From: Nematostella vectensis
Lineage: Eukaryota; Cnidaria; Anthozoa; Actiniaria; Edwardsiidae
Length of the DNA: 64,000 nt
Assembly: GCF_932526225.1 (NCBI RefSeq)
Contig: NC_064047.1
Span: 1,302,001-1,366,000 of the forward strand
Direction of reading: 5' to 3'
Positions 47,741 through 60,666 of this stretch are shown piece by piece (within the stretch, counting starts at the first letter, position 1; each line of letters starts with the position of its first letter). A model generated the notes under the pieces. The model saw nothing but the letters and a program-made list of their open reading frames with translations, was not told where the DNA came from and did no database searches. The position numbers were made by a program, and so were the translations under genes.

Positions 47741-50057
47741 TGTGAAACATAACAACCAGTAACGCCTGACCGTTTTACAAGTTGTAGGGAGACTAAGTAC
47801 TAGTTGCAGCAAATCACCCATTGCATCCTGGTACTCTAGCAAAAAAACCGGCCGCGAAAACCACGCTCCGACCCACCTCTTTCTCCACAGACTAGAGGTC
47901 GGTTTACACGATTTTTATGCAATCTTTGGTGCATCTGTTGCGGCTTCTTCGAATCGCCAGTGTAAAAAAAAAAGAAAAAAGAAAGAAAAAAAGCGATTCA
48001 AAGATAACGTCTACCGAGGCTGGTGGTCAGACGCGAAGCGCGCGCCACATTTTCAGGTGCGACCATCCTTTGCGTCTAATAATCTGTGTTTTCAATCTCC
48101 GTTTATCATCAACAGGAAACATGAGAGAACAATTATATAAAGCAATTGTTCCTATTTGCTTGAAAAAAATACCCGTAATATTCCCTTCCCTCTAGAATCT
48201 AATGCGAGGGGGCTTTTTAGCAATCATCAAAACATCAAACAAAATCTGCTTATTTCAACATCTGTTTGCCATATTAATTGAATTAAAACAAACAAAGGGG
48301 GCGGAAAATTGTCAATAAAACAGTGGGGATGCGTTTGAGTCACTAAAATTAAAACTGTCAATAACACACAACGTTTGAATCAGGAGCGGATCTAGGGGGG
48401 CCGAGGGGACCCCGGAAGAAAAATAAGTCCGGCCCCCCTTTCTTGAAACTTTCGATTCGCCCCCCCCCTTTTCCAAACTTCTGGATCCTCCCCTGAAAAC
48501 TAAATGGTATGACTGGTATGACTATAAAGACTACAGACAAGCTATAAAAAAATTTAGATGGTATGACTAGAAAGACTAAAGGCAAACTGTAGAAAAACTA
48601 GATGGTCTGTGTTGGCGTGATGCTATTGAACTTATTGATTACCCGTCAGGCGATAAAAAAACTTATCATTTATTGGACGATTAACACAAAAATCACAATG
48701 GCATGATAAAGGATAATACATTTCGTCATCTCAACTCTATAGGAAATCTATTGAGGAAATCCACAGGCCACTAAAATCCCTCGATCCTAAACCTATTTTT
48801 ACTCCACCCAGGAAACAGGTGTTAGCGTGGTCGTTTAGATGTTTAGGCAAGAACGATAAAAAGGCCGAAAGGGTCTCTTTGATAACAACAGGATTATTAG
48901 TAAAATAGATTTCCAGACACGTGTTCGCAACACCGTAGGGTGAAAGAAAAACGTTTGTTGTACCGAAAGGAGACGGATGATTAGTAAGATTATTCCAGTC
49001 ACGTTTTTCGCCATTTGGCGCGAAAAGGATCGTTTGAAAAGTACCGATCGAAAAGGTACCAGAACAGGAAGTGTGCGTGAAATCAAGGACTGTAATAATG
49101 TTCTCCACTGCCCGCAACCAAATGGCAGGTATTTCAACTGTGGGCAAAAATAGTAAATAAAAATTGATAGGCGGGTACTCGCAGGCTTGTACTAAGAAAA
49201 TGCGACGAGATATGAGAGAGAAGCAACTAGACGTAATGTTTTAGTTGACTCTAACAAAGTATAACAAGCAGAAGAGAGCTAATTTTCCACGATGAAGACT
49301 AAACATGAATAATGTTGCCTTATCTCTATAATCTATTTAATATATTTTAAATTTAATCAATAAAAGACAACCTGTACCAAAACGTTTCAATCCTTTCTTA
49401 CCCACATTACATGAAATGACCATATTACATAGCCTTTAACAGATATAAGGCCATATTAGATAAACTTGGATAGTTATTTGATTGTTCAAGGATTTGGTCA
49501 TGGGCACGCTGTGGCGTCATCTGTATATTGATTAGAAGGCAGACGAAAGCGAAATTGAGATCTATTTGTCAATCGAATTTTAATAGGTAACTTTGCTTTC
49601 TGGACCACCATATTTCTTATTAGATTGGATGCAAAAAATGGGCAAGTCGATATGGGCAGAACGGTGCGAGAAGAGGAGGTAAAGTGGAGAACAATAAGCA
49701 GCCATGGACAGTCATTAGGGCCTAAAGTGGCGGTCGTATAAAGAAGATTCTAGCAAAAGTTCCTGAGGCTTACCTAATAAAGTTTACTACCATTACCTTG
49801 CGTTTGATTATTATCGCCTTTGGTAGTGTCGTTAACCTTATCGACGCTAATACCGTTTTAAAACAATAACTTTCATTAGAAAAAGGCAAATGAGAAAACA
49901 TATTCAAACGATAGCCAGAAGAGGAAGATAAATAACAGGAACCGAGCCTATGAAGTACCACTTGAGGCTCTGTATTAATTCCTGTTTAATTGTAAGAATC
50001 GAGCCTGTAATCAGATTTTTTTAAAAACATCAATATTATATAATGAAAATCGCTGCC
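47741..50057. other. intergenic between kinase-like gene and GPCR; one unrecognised ORF
   Basis: At 48380-48490 a G/C-run repeat of the GGAGCGGATCTAGGGGGG type. On the minus strand 49147-48737 holds a 136-codon ATG frame (starts MPTVEIPAIWLRAVENII) that I do not recognise; it may be chance. A divergent upstream region for the kinase-like gene lies right of 47740. Confidence 0.4.
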
Positions 50058-50064
50058 TATAAAA
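50058..50064 (+). promoter_or_regulatory. TATA box of the GPCR gene
   Basis: TATAAAA inside CTGCCTATAAAATACG. Transcription would start near 50085-50092. A 5' UTR intron is then likely: donor at 50170 (CCT|GTAAGT) and acceptor CCCACAG at 50378, shortly before the ATG at 50457. Confidence 0.55.
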
Positions 50065-50456
50065 TACGCGCGATAGCGGAACAAAGCTTTATACCGTAGG
50101 TGGGACTATCACGACCAGAGTCGGAACTTCCAGTCGCTATTTGTCATTTATTAAGCCCCACGCAGTCCTGTAAGTTTACTATCTTTTTGTGTATATTTAA
50201 GGACAATCCTTGTGTTAGCACTTCCAGCACGTTCAGAACACCTATTTTTTTTTATCCTCGTTTATGACCCTATGTTGGTGTGCAAGAAAGGACAGCTCTT
50301 ATCTTTGTGTTATACTGCGACTTCAGTTTATTAAACACTCGTTTACTGTGTATAATAACCCAATTCGTTTACCCACAGGCAAAAAAAGCAAAAAGGCGTT
50401 TTGCTTTAACACAGCCGTCGACTGAAGAGTGACTTAGCTAATCCAAGAATGAAAAA

Positions 50457-52186
50457 ATGACAGATGCGATGGCAGTTGTGCGAAATGTATGGATGTCTTC
50501 AATCGTCGTCCTTAGTGCTATAGGGAATCTTCTTCTTGTCCTAGTCATAGTGACAAAAAAGCGCTTCCATAACGTCACGAACATCTATAACCTAAACCTC
50601 TCAGCAAGCGACTTGCTCAAAGTTCTTGTGTATGTCCCAGTCTACTTGGTTTACGCCTCAAAAAAGACTTGGCCTGTTGGAGGGCAGGCTGGCTGTCGTG
50701 GGATGTACTTGTTATTTTTCACAGCTTACGGAGCGAGTCTTTTGACGCTGGGAGCGCTGAGCTTTAAAAGATATCGGCTGATTGTGCACCCACTACGAAA
50801 ACAGGTAAGGAGAGTGGAGAGTTAAGGTCGGGGGGGGGGGGGTGGGGGGATAGCGTGAGGTGAGGAGAGGTGAGACGAGGCGAGGTGAGGCGAGGTGAGG
50901 TGAGGTGGGGTAAGGTGACGTGAGGCGAGGAGAGGTGGGGTAAGGTGACGTGAGGTGAGGTGAGGCAAAGAAAAGGAAACGCAGGTTACGTAAGGTTAAG
51001 TTGAGGTTAACGTAATTAACATAAGGCTGCGTAAGACAACCTAAGGTGAGGTAGTAATCGTCTATGTGAAGTTCACGCGGAAGTCGAGTGAAAGATGTGT
51101 TTTCCTAATTGCATTTGCGCTAAATTTCATTAGTACTAAAAGACCATTTTGATGTTTCCAATCAATATTATAGTTTCTTTTACCCGAGGCTGATCGATGT
51201 TTTAAAAAAGCAGATGTTTTATTTTTATCTTTCGTTTTATCTAATAGTGATTCCGCAACTTTATGATCACGAGAAGACGAATATCAGATATGAGAAATTC
51301 ATTCAAAGTTAACTGGTCTAGCAATACAATTCTTTCAAACATTTGACATTTTTGGATTCGCCTTGGCCATTTATCCTAATTCTTATTTCTTAGCAAGCTT
51401 GACCTTACGAGAAGCTTAGTCGCAAGCTCTACTTCATCTAAATTGATTGCTTTCCGTCTCCAGGTTACCGCACGCCAATCAATCATCCACATCATCGTCG
51501 TCTGGGGCGCCTGCGTTATGCTCAGTGGGGTCAGCGTTCTTTTCATTAACCTCGTTCCAGGTCCAAACGGAGGTTACCTGTGCATTTTCCAAGCCAAAGA
51601 AGAACTGGCACTAGTGATCCTCGCTCTCATGTTGCTACTTTCGCAGTTTATCCCGATGGTCTTGTTCATCATCGCGTACTGCCTCGTTATCAAGAAGTTG
51701 AGGCAGGATTCGTCGGTTGAACCTCGTCATAGGTCCATCGTCACGCGCAACCGCGCCAAACGTAACTCCCGCGCTGTTCGTATCTTGGTTGTCGAAGTCT
51801 GGGCCTATGTTATTTGTGTGATGCCTTTCCTGGTAATGAACGTAGTAGAAGTAGCGAGAAATAGGATGTTTCTTAGGCCCTTTACTACTCAGAGTGTAGT
51901 GATGTACTGTGCGTTGGTCCTACACACCACTATAAACCCTTCAGTGCACTTTGTCCTGAACCTTGAGTTCAGACAGGAACTGAGAGACATGTGCTTGACC
52001 GGATGGCGTGCGCTAAGGCGCATGAAGAGCACTGTTGTTCCGACGACCTTTTCGAGTGGCCAGACGCGGGGATTACCGACTGTACCTGAAGCAAAGGCCG
52101 TAAGACTCGATCAAGAGTCGCATAATCAAGACAAGACAACTGAAGAGTGCGCAATGAGGGTAAAGGTAAGCTCCTCTGTGACATGA
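50457..52186 (+). CDS. rhodopsin-family (class A) G-protein-coupled receptor, two coding exons
   Basis: Exons 50457-50804 and 51464-52186, 356 aa, joined in phase 0 after TM3 (HPLRKQ|VTAR). TM1 has the conserved GN (SAIGNLLLVLVIV); TM2 LNLSASDLLKVLVYV with the D of the sodium site; a cysteine at the start of TM3 (AGCRGMY) and one in the second loop (YLCIF) for the disulfide. The DRY motif is KRY, the TM6 CWxP is CVMP, and TM7 NPxxY is NPSVHF. The extracellular N-terminus is only about 10 residues, without glycosylation site. The third intracellular loop is short and basic. The receptor type suggests a peptide or amine orphan, but I cannot name a ligand. The start could also be the ATG at 50469. 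Confidence 0.9.
50826..51060. repeat. GGTGAGG/GGCGAGG array directly after the GPCR 5' splice site
   Basis: A G-run (50831-50842), then 5- to 10-bp units of GAGGTGAGGCGAGG and GGTAAGGTGACGTG. It starts about 25 bp after the donor (ACAG|GTAAGG, 50804). Confidence 0.8.
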
Positions 52187-53577
52187 ACAGTGAGAAAAAA
52201 GAGGAATGGGAATATGCTGGCATTGCGACGTGGAAATAAACATGTGTGATATATGCAAGATATATGCAATAGGAAAGACGGCAAGCTAAAAGTTAAACAT
52301 TGTTGATGGACATATCATGGACATATCAATGGCGGATCCAGACTCTAAATGGACGGGTTGGGGTGGGGTACGAAAATGGTCATAAAAGGGGAGTTAAAGG
52401 TACAAACAATCCACTAGAACCCCCCCTCTCCCCCTTGTTTCCGGTCATGGACGCAAGAACACGGGAAAGAAAACAAACACAAGGATGTGATGTATGTACA
52501 GGGAAAAAAAAGTCGTACATTTTGAGGATGAGACGTTGTAAGCTTTTCCGGCGGAAAAGGAACATAAGCTATAATTTGAACATGGCAAATGAAAGATAAA
52601 GTGGGGAGGAGTTAGAAGCAGAGTTAATTCATGCCGTGGATCCAGAGTCACTTAGCCCGCAAACACCGCTGTCTCCAAGCATAACGTTAATCTTGCTTTA
52701 GGGTAGTACTTGACTTGTGGAATATCTCACTGCTAGCTAATAACGGGGGATTCGAAGTTTTGCTGTAGATCTTTTTTAGGTAGTCTCTTGGGCCGCCCAC
52801 GTTTGCTGGGGGTATTTCGGTAGCCCATTTATTTATGGTTCACTATTAGTGTCCGTAAGCCTAACCATAACTATATGAACCATATATCAATGACCACCGG
52901 GTATTTCAGACTGACACTAAGGATGCCTGCGCAGATTACTATTTTTCGGCTTTTTTTGACCACAAAACAGTTTGGTAGCTATTACAGATAATATAGATGA
53001 ATCGTAAAATATATATTTTATTGATAAAATATGTCACTAAAGATGTATGGAGAATGTGATACAGAAAACATTTCACAATGCGCGTTACAATACTAGTTGC
53101 TTCGTCCCCAGTCCCTTACTTGGAGTGATGAGTGAGAGACTGGAGACGAGTTATTAGCCTCACGCTTCTGGTTGGTCGCAACACAAGAGAACAACTTGTG
53201 ACTTGAAATTATTTTTTAGGGACATTAAGCAACGACGACGATATCACGGGCGACGAGAGAAAACAATAGAATTGTATTTGGAATTAAATAGCAGAACGTG
53301 AAATTGCGTTCTGATAATTTTCAGCCGTTTGCCGGTTCCAAGGCATTGGTGTGATCGCCGGCACTGTAGACATAATTATTTTAGTCTCTTTCCAATTGTT
53401 TCTGATTTAAATCTTCTACTATTTCAATGATGCTATTTCAGAATTGATAAGCTGCTTTCCGTTTTTGTTGTCACAGGAGTCGTCGCCGTCGCTTAAGCCC
53501 TCTTCAAGTTTGTGACGTTTTGGGCCACGACCGTCGATTTACGTGAAGTCATTAACCACCTTCCTCGCAGTTAACTT
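52187..53577. other. intergenic between GPCR and CEP57 (tail to tail)
   Basis: Probable 3' UTRs of two convergent genes; no coding sequence or strong repeat seen. ATGGCGGATCCAGACTC at 52329 resembles the end of a dispersed repeat. Confidence 0.5.
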
Positions 53578-54155
53578 TTAGTCCCAATGTAAATCATCCT
53601 TTGTTAGTGAACTCTGTAAATTCTTCATTCCTTGTAAAACTTTGCGTTTCTCGTTAGCCTTAACACCTGGCCGACTCTCTATCCGATTTCCGACCTCCGT
53701 TTTCGCGCCTTTTGTCTTGACTGTCGTGATAATTTCCACTTGTCCGCCATGTGATGGAATGACCGCGCTTGTACTTTTGGGTCTAACCGCTGACCGCGGT
53801 CGAGCCTGTAATCGTTTCTGTGGAGCGTTGTGTTTTGTCTGTTGCCGTTTGACCATAGCGATTTGCTCTCCCTTTGCTTCCATTTTTGCGACGAGTTGCT
53901 CTAGTTCTCGTTCTAGGTCTTCGCGTAGACGGGGTTCGAGAGTGTCGTTAATTTGCCTAACAAGTTCTTGGTGCTCACTGGAAAATAATAAACATATGTT
54001 ACAGATCAAAAGCTGGAGACAGGCGCGTACCTAAAGGGGTTCAAGGTGTGCACGATTGTTAAAAAGTTGGTCATTTAATATTATGCTTTTTCCATATGTT
54101 GTCTACGACTACACACCCCCAAAACCCAGAAACTCTTGAATACGGGACACTGGGA

Positions 54156-54188
<33 letters not shown>

Positions 54189-57100
54189 AGAAGCGTAGAA
54201 GTATATGGGCTTGCGAACACTCTTAGAAACGTGAGTACTTACTGAGGAGTTAGAGGGGCGCAAAAGGAACCGTTCCGCGCCTCACTTCTCCGCTTAGACT
54301 TTGCTAGTAACAACAGTAGCGAATGCGCGCGGAATTTGTAAGAGGAAGATTGGCGCAATGTTATAAAAAATATGCTTGAAAAAAATAGCCTCTTGTAGGT
54401 CTGGTGGGAAAATTTTTATGGGGTCGGGCGTATGTCCCTTTCTACTGCCTTCGGTCAGTAACCCACAATACTATTTTCTACCCCACAAATTGTACCATAA
54501 AAGGTAATTGGGCTTCCTGTGGTTTAAGCGGGAATATAAAGCAAGCGCGCAGAATCAAGTACTTACAAGCTCATGTGACCAAATTCATCCTGCAAACCGT
54601 GAAGTAACTCCTCGAGGCCCGAGTCCGAGTCACTTGAGCTGGTGACACTTGCGGGCCGCCTGTGTTGACGCTGGACGCGGGAGACTGCATCACAGAGGGG
54701 CGGGTTGTGTCCTTTGAGTAAATGCAAGGCTTGTTGGATGTTGGCGCCGACCGAGTGCGACTTGCTTGCGGACTGGGAAGAGGAAATGACGTATGTTATC
54801 AGCGGCCGATCCAGGCGTTGTTGAACATTGACATATCTTATCATTTTGGAAAATATCGTTATCTATAGATCGTCTTATAATACTTCCGCAGTAGAATAAA
54901 GTAGTTTTTAAAGCAAGGTTGACTAAATTCGTTTAGTTCACTATGTTTCCCGACAGTTAAAGATAAACCACGCAAGTCGATTTTTCTAGAGGGAACGAAA
55001 TAAAAACTAGAATGCACCAGTCAATCGACAGCCGGGCCCCCCGATCCCCGGGACATATCGGGGAGGTAACGCGGGCATGCAGGGGATTTGGCTTTCGATA
55101 GAGGGACATTATCGGAAAACACCGGGAACATGTATCCCGTGGGTTTTAATAGCGTCACAGGCCCCGGTAGCCGGAAAAGTTACAAGCATTTAACACCACA
55201 TGAATGTTATGTTCCCCGCTATGTCCCGGGGGTCGGGGTGCCGTGGTTTCAATTGACTGGTGCATAATTTTAGCAAAATAAACCAGACTACCTTATCATC
55301 TTAAAATCAACGCAAAGTTAAAAAAGTATGTTGAACGCCTCTTTGAAACAGAGGAGTTGCGCTGACGTTTCGACCGTTAGGCATTCGTCGGCATAAAACA
55401 CCTACACAGATCATCTTAGTTATTCTACATCGTGTTTGCAGTCTTTCTAGTTATACTACCCAGTTATCTATGTCCTGTATCATTTACCTTGCCAACAACA
55501 AAGGGTATTGTTCCCAGATTGAGTCGGTAGTGGCCCTGGGGCTCTGGTGGACGTCTGATGGGCTTGGCTTTTAACTGCAGACACAAGGTATACTTGATCC
55601 TATGTACTTGAAGTCAAAAGCGTTTTCATAGAAAACAAGACGCAGGACCATGTACTGTGGTGCGCAAATTTACCCTCTATACTTTCTCTTGAAGCCGCAT
55701 TGTCACCAGTTTACCTCCGGTCGATTACCTAACAATATCCGATGATTTTTAACGGAAAACGCGAAAAATATTTTAAAATATTGAAAGCAGTGTGTCTATT
55801 GGAAGTTTCTTTGAGGATGTGATTGATAATTTAGAGCGGATGGCCTGTTAATAGATTCTAATAGATTCTTTTGTCTTTTAACGGTTGAGGTTTCCGTCGG
55901 ACCTCAGGAAGTAAACTGTTGACAATGCGGCTTTAATACTTTAAATCATCCCTTAGTTCAAGCTAGTTTAATGCGGAATATAGTTAAAGACACTTTTCTA
56001 CACTATGCATAGGCATGGCCGTAGCAGGGGGTGGGGCACTGGGGGCACGTGCCCCCCCCCAAATATTTTTAAAAATTATAAGGAAATGACCAGTAGGGGC
56101 GTGACTGTGCCCCCAAATTTTTGAGGCCTGCTTTGGCACTAATAGGCATATCGCTGCCTCGTTCTCGAACCTTGTTATGCTGACAAATGTAACCAGATGT
56201 AAACGCAACATAGCATAATTATAAAAGCTTTCGGTAAGGTGAATATTTGCCAATAATCAACAGCCTAACCTTTTTTTTCTTCTTCTTTTTGTGTTTGGGT
56301 GAAGGCGGGGTCAAAGCTGTCATCATAATTCTATTGGTTTCTGCTGCAGTCTGTAGCTGATGGCGAAACATCAGAACTCCATGAACATGTAATCATGTCA
56401 CGCAATACAGTGTCACACAATCTGCACCACACAACTTGTAACATGTTATTATGTCACGCAATACAGTGTCACACAAGTCACATTCACTGTAATCCCTTCA
56501 CTGCCACACAAACTGCACTATATAGTTCAGTGCACTAGAATTACATTGGAACATAATACTGTAATCATCCATCTCAAGTAAACACAATGATCTGTTTTCC
56601 AGATTTTGGCAGTCCTGTTGAATTTGTGTGTGAAAGCAAGATTTTATAACAACGTTTGCAACTTTTAATTTCTTTTACAGTTACCACAGCCACAGTGAGA
56701 AAAAAATACTTATGGGGGAATTTTCACCTGAGCTGTTCTGTCTTCCAGAAGTTTTCTGTGATGAGCTTCATCTCTTAATCTCTCTTCAAGATCACGAATT
56801 TTACCCTAGGGTTAAAAAAACATGACTTACACTGTATCAGCATGATGCAGCCTGGTACAGAGTATTCACCAGCCAAATATCAACTTACTGTAAAATTGTT
56901 TCTACAACATTTGTGGGTGTAGTCTCGCTTTTTTAATGGTTGTTAGCTATAGTAAATGAGAGGACATACCACAGGATTTGTCATTCACACAATCTTTGCA
57001 GGTTTACTTGAAGCGAAAGAGACAAAAAACATTGATTCAAATTTGCGAAATTTGGTTCTCAATCTTTTCTAGTAAATATTTTCCATCCTTACAAAAGGAC

Positions 57101-60100
57101 ACTGAGAGTAACGAAGACTGCCGGGTTTTGAAGTTTTCAAATTTCTACGCGCCTTGTGACTCCACAACATTTTGATCATGAGGTGACAAATATTATATAC
57201 TTACTAACCGAGAGTGAGGTCATGCCGGGAAATATCAAACTGAGGCTGAGGCTTATATCAAACTGACCTCGCAAAGCCTCGGTCGATACGCCAAAGCCTC
57301 AGTTTGATATTTCCCGGTATGACCGAACGTTCGAGGTTAGTAAGTTGTTTATTATATGGCTTTTTAAAATAAAAATGACAAGAAAACAAGTCAAATTTCG
57401 CTTTCGCACGAATATTGATTAGCTTATGGATCGATATAAAAAAGGCGGGAAAACAAGAAACACTCGCGCGCTGCCAAATCAAAAATGTAAATGAGTGAAA
57501 AGACTCAAGAGCAAGTAATTGGACGACTTTTCGGGCTATTTTCTTTCTATTTGCACTTTTTGGAAGCTACAGGTTTTATCATAGATGAAGTTGATCCAAA
57601 CAACAAAAAAAGCTCAGATGTCAGTCTTCATGGCATGAATGGACTGTTTAGTTCAAAAAACCCACGGTACGTAGAGAACAAACTTCTGAAGTACAATGAA
57701 AAGGCCAATTGCTTTGTGCTGCTTTATTATATGATGAAAATAATGCATTTACAAATAACAGGTAGTACTTTTATCTTCAAGAAACTTATCTGGGCCTTTA
57801 CACCCCTTGTTATTTATTCATTTGCCTTTGTTTATCCGATGTATTTCTTGGCTATCGGTGACGCTCGCTGACTCGTAATCTTATTGTTTTTCTTTTTGTC
57901 AAAATTTTCATCTTCATGAGAATAAAACTCCGACTCATAGTGCTCGTCCATTCCCATTTTTTTTTTGTTGTTGTTGCTTTGGTTTTTTGGTCGATTTTGT
58001 TTTAGTGAAATTCGTGCAACCCGAACAAAACAACACAAAAAGCTCACAAAATGTCCCGCTCCAGATACGGAAAAAGACGGCCCGTCAACCAACCATTTGT
58101 GCTTCTTCTGGGTGTTGGAATTTGCTACTTGAATGTTCGCTGTTGCTCATTTTGCAGTTTGAAGATGGAAAAAATTAAAAAAACAGAAAATTGTGAAAGA
58201 CGGAATTCCGTAATGCCCTCAGAGACGGGCAATAAGGGCATGTCACGACTACCAATTAGCCAATCACAGCGCACGTACTATCGTAGCCATATAACAATGT
58301 GGTGTATTAAAGAGTATATACCACAGAAAACGATGAGAAATTTGTTAAATGTAGTGGAGAGCTGGCCTGTAACTGGGACATGGGGGATGATGGGAATTAA
58401 TATAACAACCAAACTCTAGAGACTAAGGTCCTGCTATACATTTTTAAACTTCTAAAATCACTAGTAATTGTAAAGCTGTGGTAGCCATTTCTCTCCTGCC
58501 TTTTCCCATATCTAACAACTATCAGTAAACTGTACCATAAGTTTGAAAATTGGAAAGTTGATCTTGTCTGATACCTAATGCCTGGCACTCACCTCTGCTA
58601 GCGAATGTGATGCTGTCAACTTCATGTGTTCTCGTTCGAGTCCAGTAAGTTTCCCAAGCTGCCCTTTGATCTCTTCAGCAGATTGCTGTGTTATCTGCTG
58701 GGCGAGGACAGCAGACCGCTGAACTGCTGTGTCGCGGTCATGCTCAGCTGAGTGAACCATCTTCCGCATATAGTCCAGCTGTTTCTCCAGTAAGTTACAT
58801 CTGGCTTCTGCAGCGTGGAGATCATCCTGCAAGGCTGTTTGAAAATAGACAGTTAGAACAAAACCAGTTAATTTTAATATCAAAGAAGGTAAAACACACA
58901 GGAAAAAGGAAACGAAAAAAAAAAAGGAAAAAGAAAAGACTGGGAGATGTGGTAGAAACACCCACAAGCAGAGCTTGATTTTGATTTTCTTGCAAACTTA
59001 TATATACTGGTGAGAAAAACCAGGTAAGTTACCTAGGGGTATTCACTCCCAATTACCTGCTCATTCAAAATTATTTGAGGTTAACTCAGGTACTATCAGC
59101 AGGAAAGAGCAGGAAATTGAGTCCTGACAAGATTTGGGCAGAGGTTTGTGGGTACGGAGTGTTATACCTTCATTTTGCTTGCTGATGACACCAGTATTGA
59201 CTGAGCGCACGGTCTGCTCCTTCTGCAGCACCTCTTTATAGTGCTTAGACTCTGCGGCAAGGCGCTTTAAGTTGTCCTCTGCATCTGTCCTCTCGAGTTC
59301 TAGCTTGCGAATTTTCTCTTGCAGGCCTTTTAGAGCTGAGATCACAGCTGTTAAAGTAATCCATTTGACAGCTTTTAGTTAAAGAAAGTGATAAGATTTT
59401 AAGCTCAGTACAGTGTGGCATGAAAAAAAAAAAAAAACACAAGAAAACAAAAGTAGTCTGAAAGAGAATAGACACTACAGTACAGTATGGTTTGTTATCA
59501 GGTTTGCACTTTAAACTTACTACTGTACCTCTGCTGTTTGTCTGAGGTACATTTGGGCCCTTGGGTGTTGCCATGCCTTCGGAACGATAGACAGTAGTGC
59601 GTGGGAAGTCTTGGTAGGAGGATATGGAGCTGTTTGCTACAGACCGAATGCTACTACGATGTGGAGAGTATGTGCCAAAGATTGAAGGATTTGGCTGATG
59701 AGTAAAATAATAAAATTTGAACGTTGATAGGAGGAAACTTTCAAGCTACTAACCTAATATTTTTAGGTTAAACATTTCTATAGCGACAAAAACAAGTTAA
59801 ATTAATACTTCAAAAGGACTTGCCGGTCAACCAAGTTAGCAATCCCGTGGTAATTGACCGAGAAAATATTTTGCAAAGAAACGATGCTCAGCTTGATTGC
59901 ACAGGCATAGAAATCCAAGATTTCAACTTCGACTTCTTTGTGTAAACATAAACAAATTTTACAATCAAATCTGGGAAGGATTTTCACGATAAAAGTGAGC
60001 ACTCTACTTGCAATTAGCCAGGATTGGATAAGAATAGCTAATAAATCCTGGTCAGGATTTTTCGGCATATTTGATGGTCTTGGACAATGCTAAACAATAA

Positions 60101-60188
60101 CCAGGCCATTGTTGTTGACATGGAATCGAGAAGACGCCGACGTCTTTATTAGGCATTTTCTACTCACCCCAACATCTCGATCCTCCAT
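53578..60188 (-). CDS. CEP57: centrosomal protein CEP57 (translokin), complete, nine exons
   Basis: Centrosome and spindle-pole protein that binds microtubules (family knowledge). Exons in transcript order: 60188-60168, 59694-59529, 59347-59168, 58834-58593, 56805-56728, 56350-56270, 55574-55488, 54772-54567, 53977-53578; total 1461 bp, 486 aa (human 500), all junctions in frame. The N-terminal centrosome-localisation coiled coil is clear: AVISALKGLQEKIRKLELER and EARCNLLEKQLDYMRKM match CEP57. Then a KHKKKKKKK basic run, the conserved PQGHYRLNLGTIPFVVGK and SHSVGANIQQALHLLK, and the C-terminal microtubule-binding coiled coil EHQELVRQINDTLEPRLRED. The first exon codes for only seven residues. 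It shares a 478-bp upstream region with PITRM1. CEP57L1 is the other vertebrate family member; an invertebrate single gene represents both. Confidence 0.95.
54157..54186. repeat. A30 homopolymer
   Basis: A run of 30 A on the plus strand inside a CEP57 intron (poly-T in the transcript). Confidence 0.95.
55012..55265. mobile_element. 254-bp MITE in a CEP57 intron
   Basis: The ends ATGCACCAGTCAAT and ATTGACTGGTGCAT are exact inverses, and the inner GCCGGGCCCCCCGATCCCCG / CCCGGGGGTCGGGGTGCC segments also pair, so each arm is about 44 bp. No clear target duplication. Confidence 0.8.
55316..55400. repeat. fragment related to the 46957-47163 MITE
   Basis: Contains GAGTTGCGCTGACGTTTCGA followed by CCGTTAGGCATTCGTCGG, matching the core of the other element with changes. 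Confidence 0.6.
57201..57343. mobile_element. 143-bp fold-back MITE in a CEP57 intron
   Basis: TTACTAACC opens and GGTTAGTAA closes it; inside, GGTCATGCCGGGAAATATCA and the inverse TGATATTTCCCGGTATGACC form arms of about 30 bp with one mismatch. Confidence 0.8.
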
Positions 60189-60666
60189 CTGAAGATCTCA
60201 ATTTAAATAAAAACTACTCCTAGTGTGGTATGGCTCAAGATTATCCAGACAAAATTATATAATTTGTTAAAATCCGATCAAATTGTTGAACGACTTTATC
60301 ACTTTCGACTTCCTTTGGGCGCCGTCAAAATGTCCGTTTTCTTTGGGCAACCCCGCTGACCTTTATGAAAAATGAAAAAAGCTCAAGGCATTCTGGGAAA
60401 TGATTACAATTTTGCCTTTCCTACGTTTGTGTTTACAGTGATTAAAAACAATATTATTTTATTATTACAAAGAAAAGGTTAAAAATTCACTTCCTAGGGT
60501 TACTGGTTACCCTTTTTATGAGTGATTGTTTATATCAAAACCTGAGGAGGTGGGCTTCCTGTGCTCTTACCCATAATGCAATAAAAACAAAATGGCTGCT
60601 GCTCTGACATCTCGATACTTTTCGTTTCTCTGAGATTGTTCTCTTCCTACAAAACTCTAGAAAATA
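60189..60666. promoter_or_regulatory. shared upstream region of CEP57 and PITRM1
   Basis: The two start codons are 478 bp apart and point away from each other, so one bidirectional promoter is likely. No TATA box is evident. CAAAATGGCTGC at 60587 and its neighbour GGGCGCCGTCAAAATGTCCG (60318) carry AAAATGG-type motifs that could be YY1-like sites; that is a guess. Confidence 0.6.

Noticed and set aside
48737..49147. 136-codon minus-strand frame as a gene
   Set aside because: No recognisable motif; overlapping frame of 100 codons in another phase; mentioned in the intergenic entry only.
57491..57871. 126-codon plus-strand frame in a CEP57 intron (starts MSEKTQEQVIGRLF, hydrophobic end)
   Set aside because: No family recognised, no splice or promoter context, and on the opposite strand of a well-supported gene; kept only as a note.
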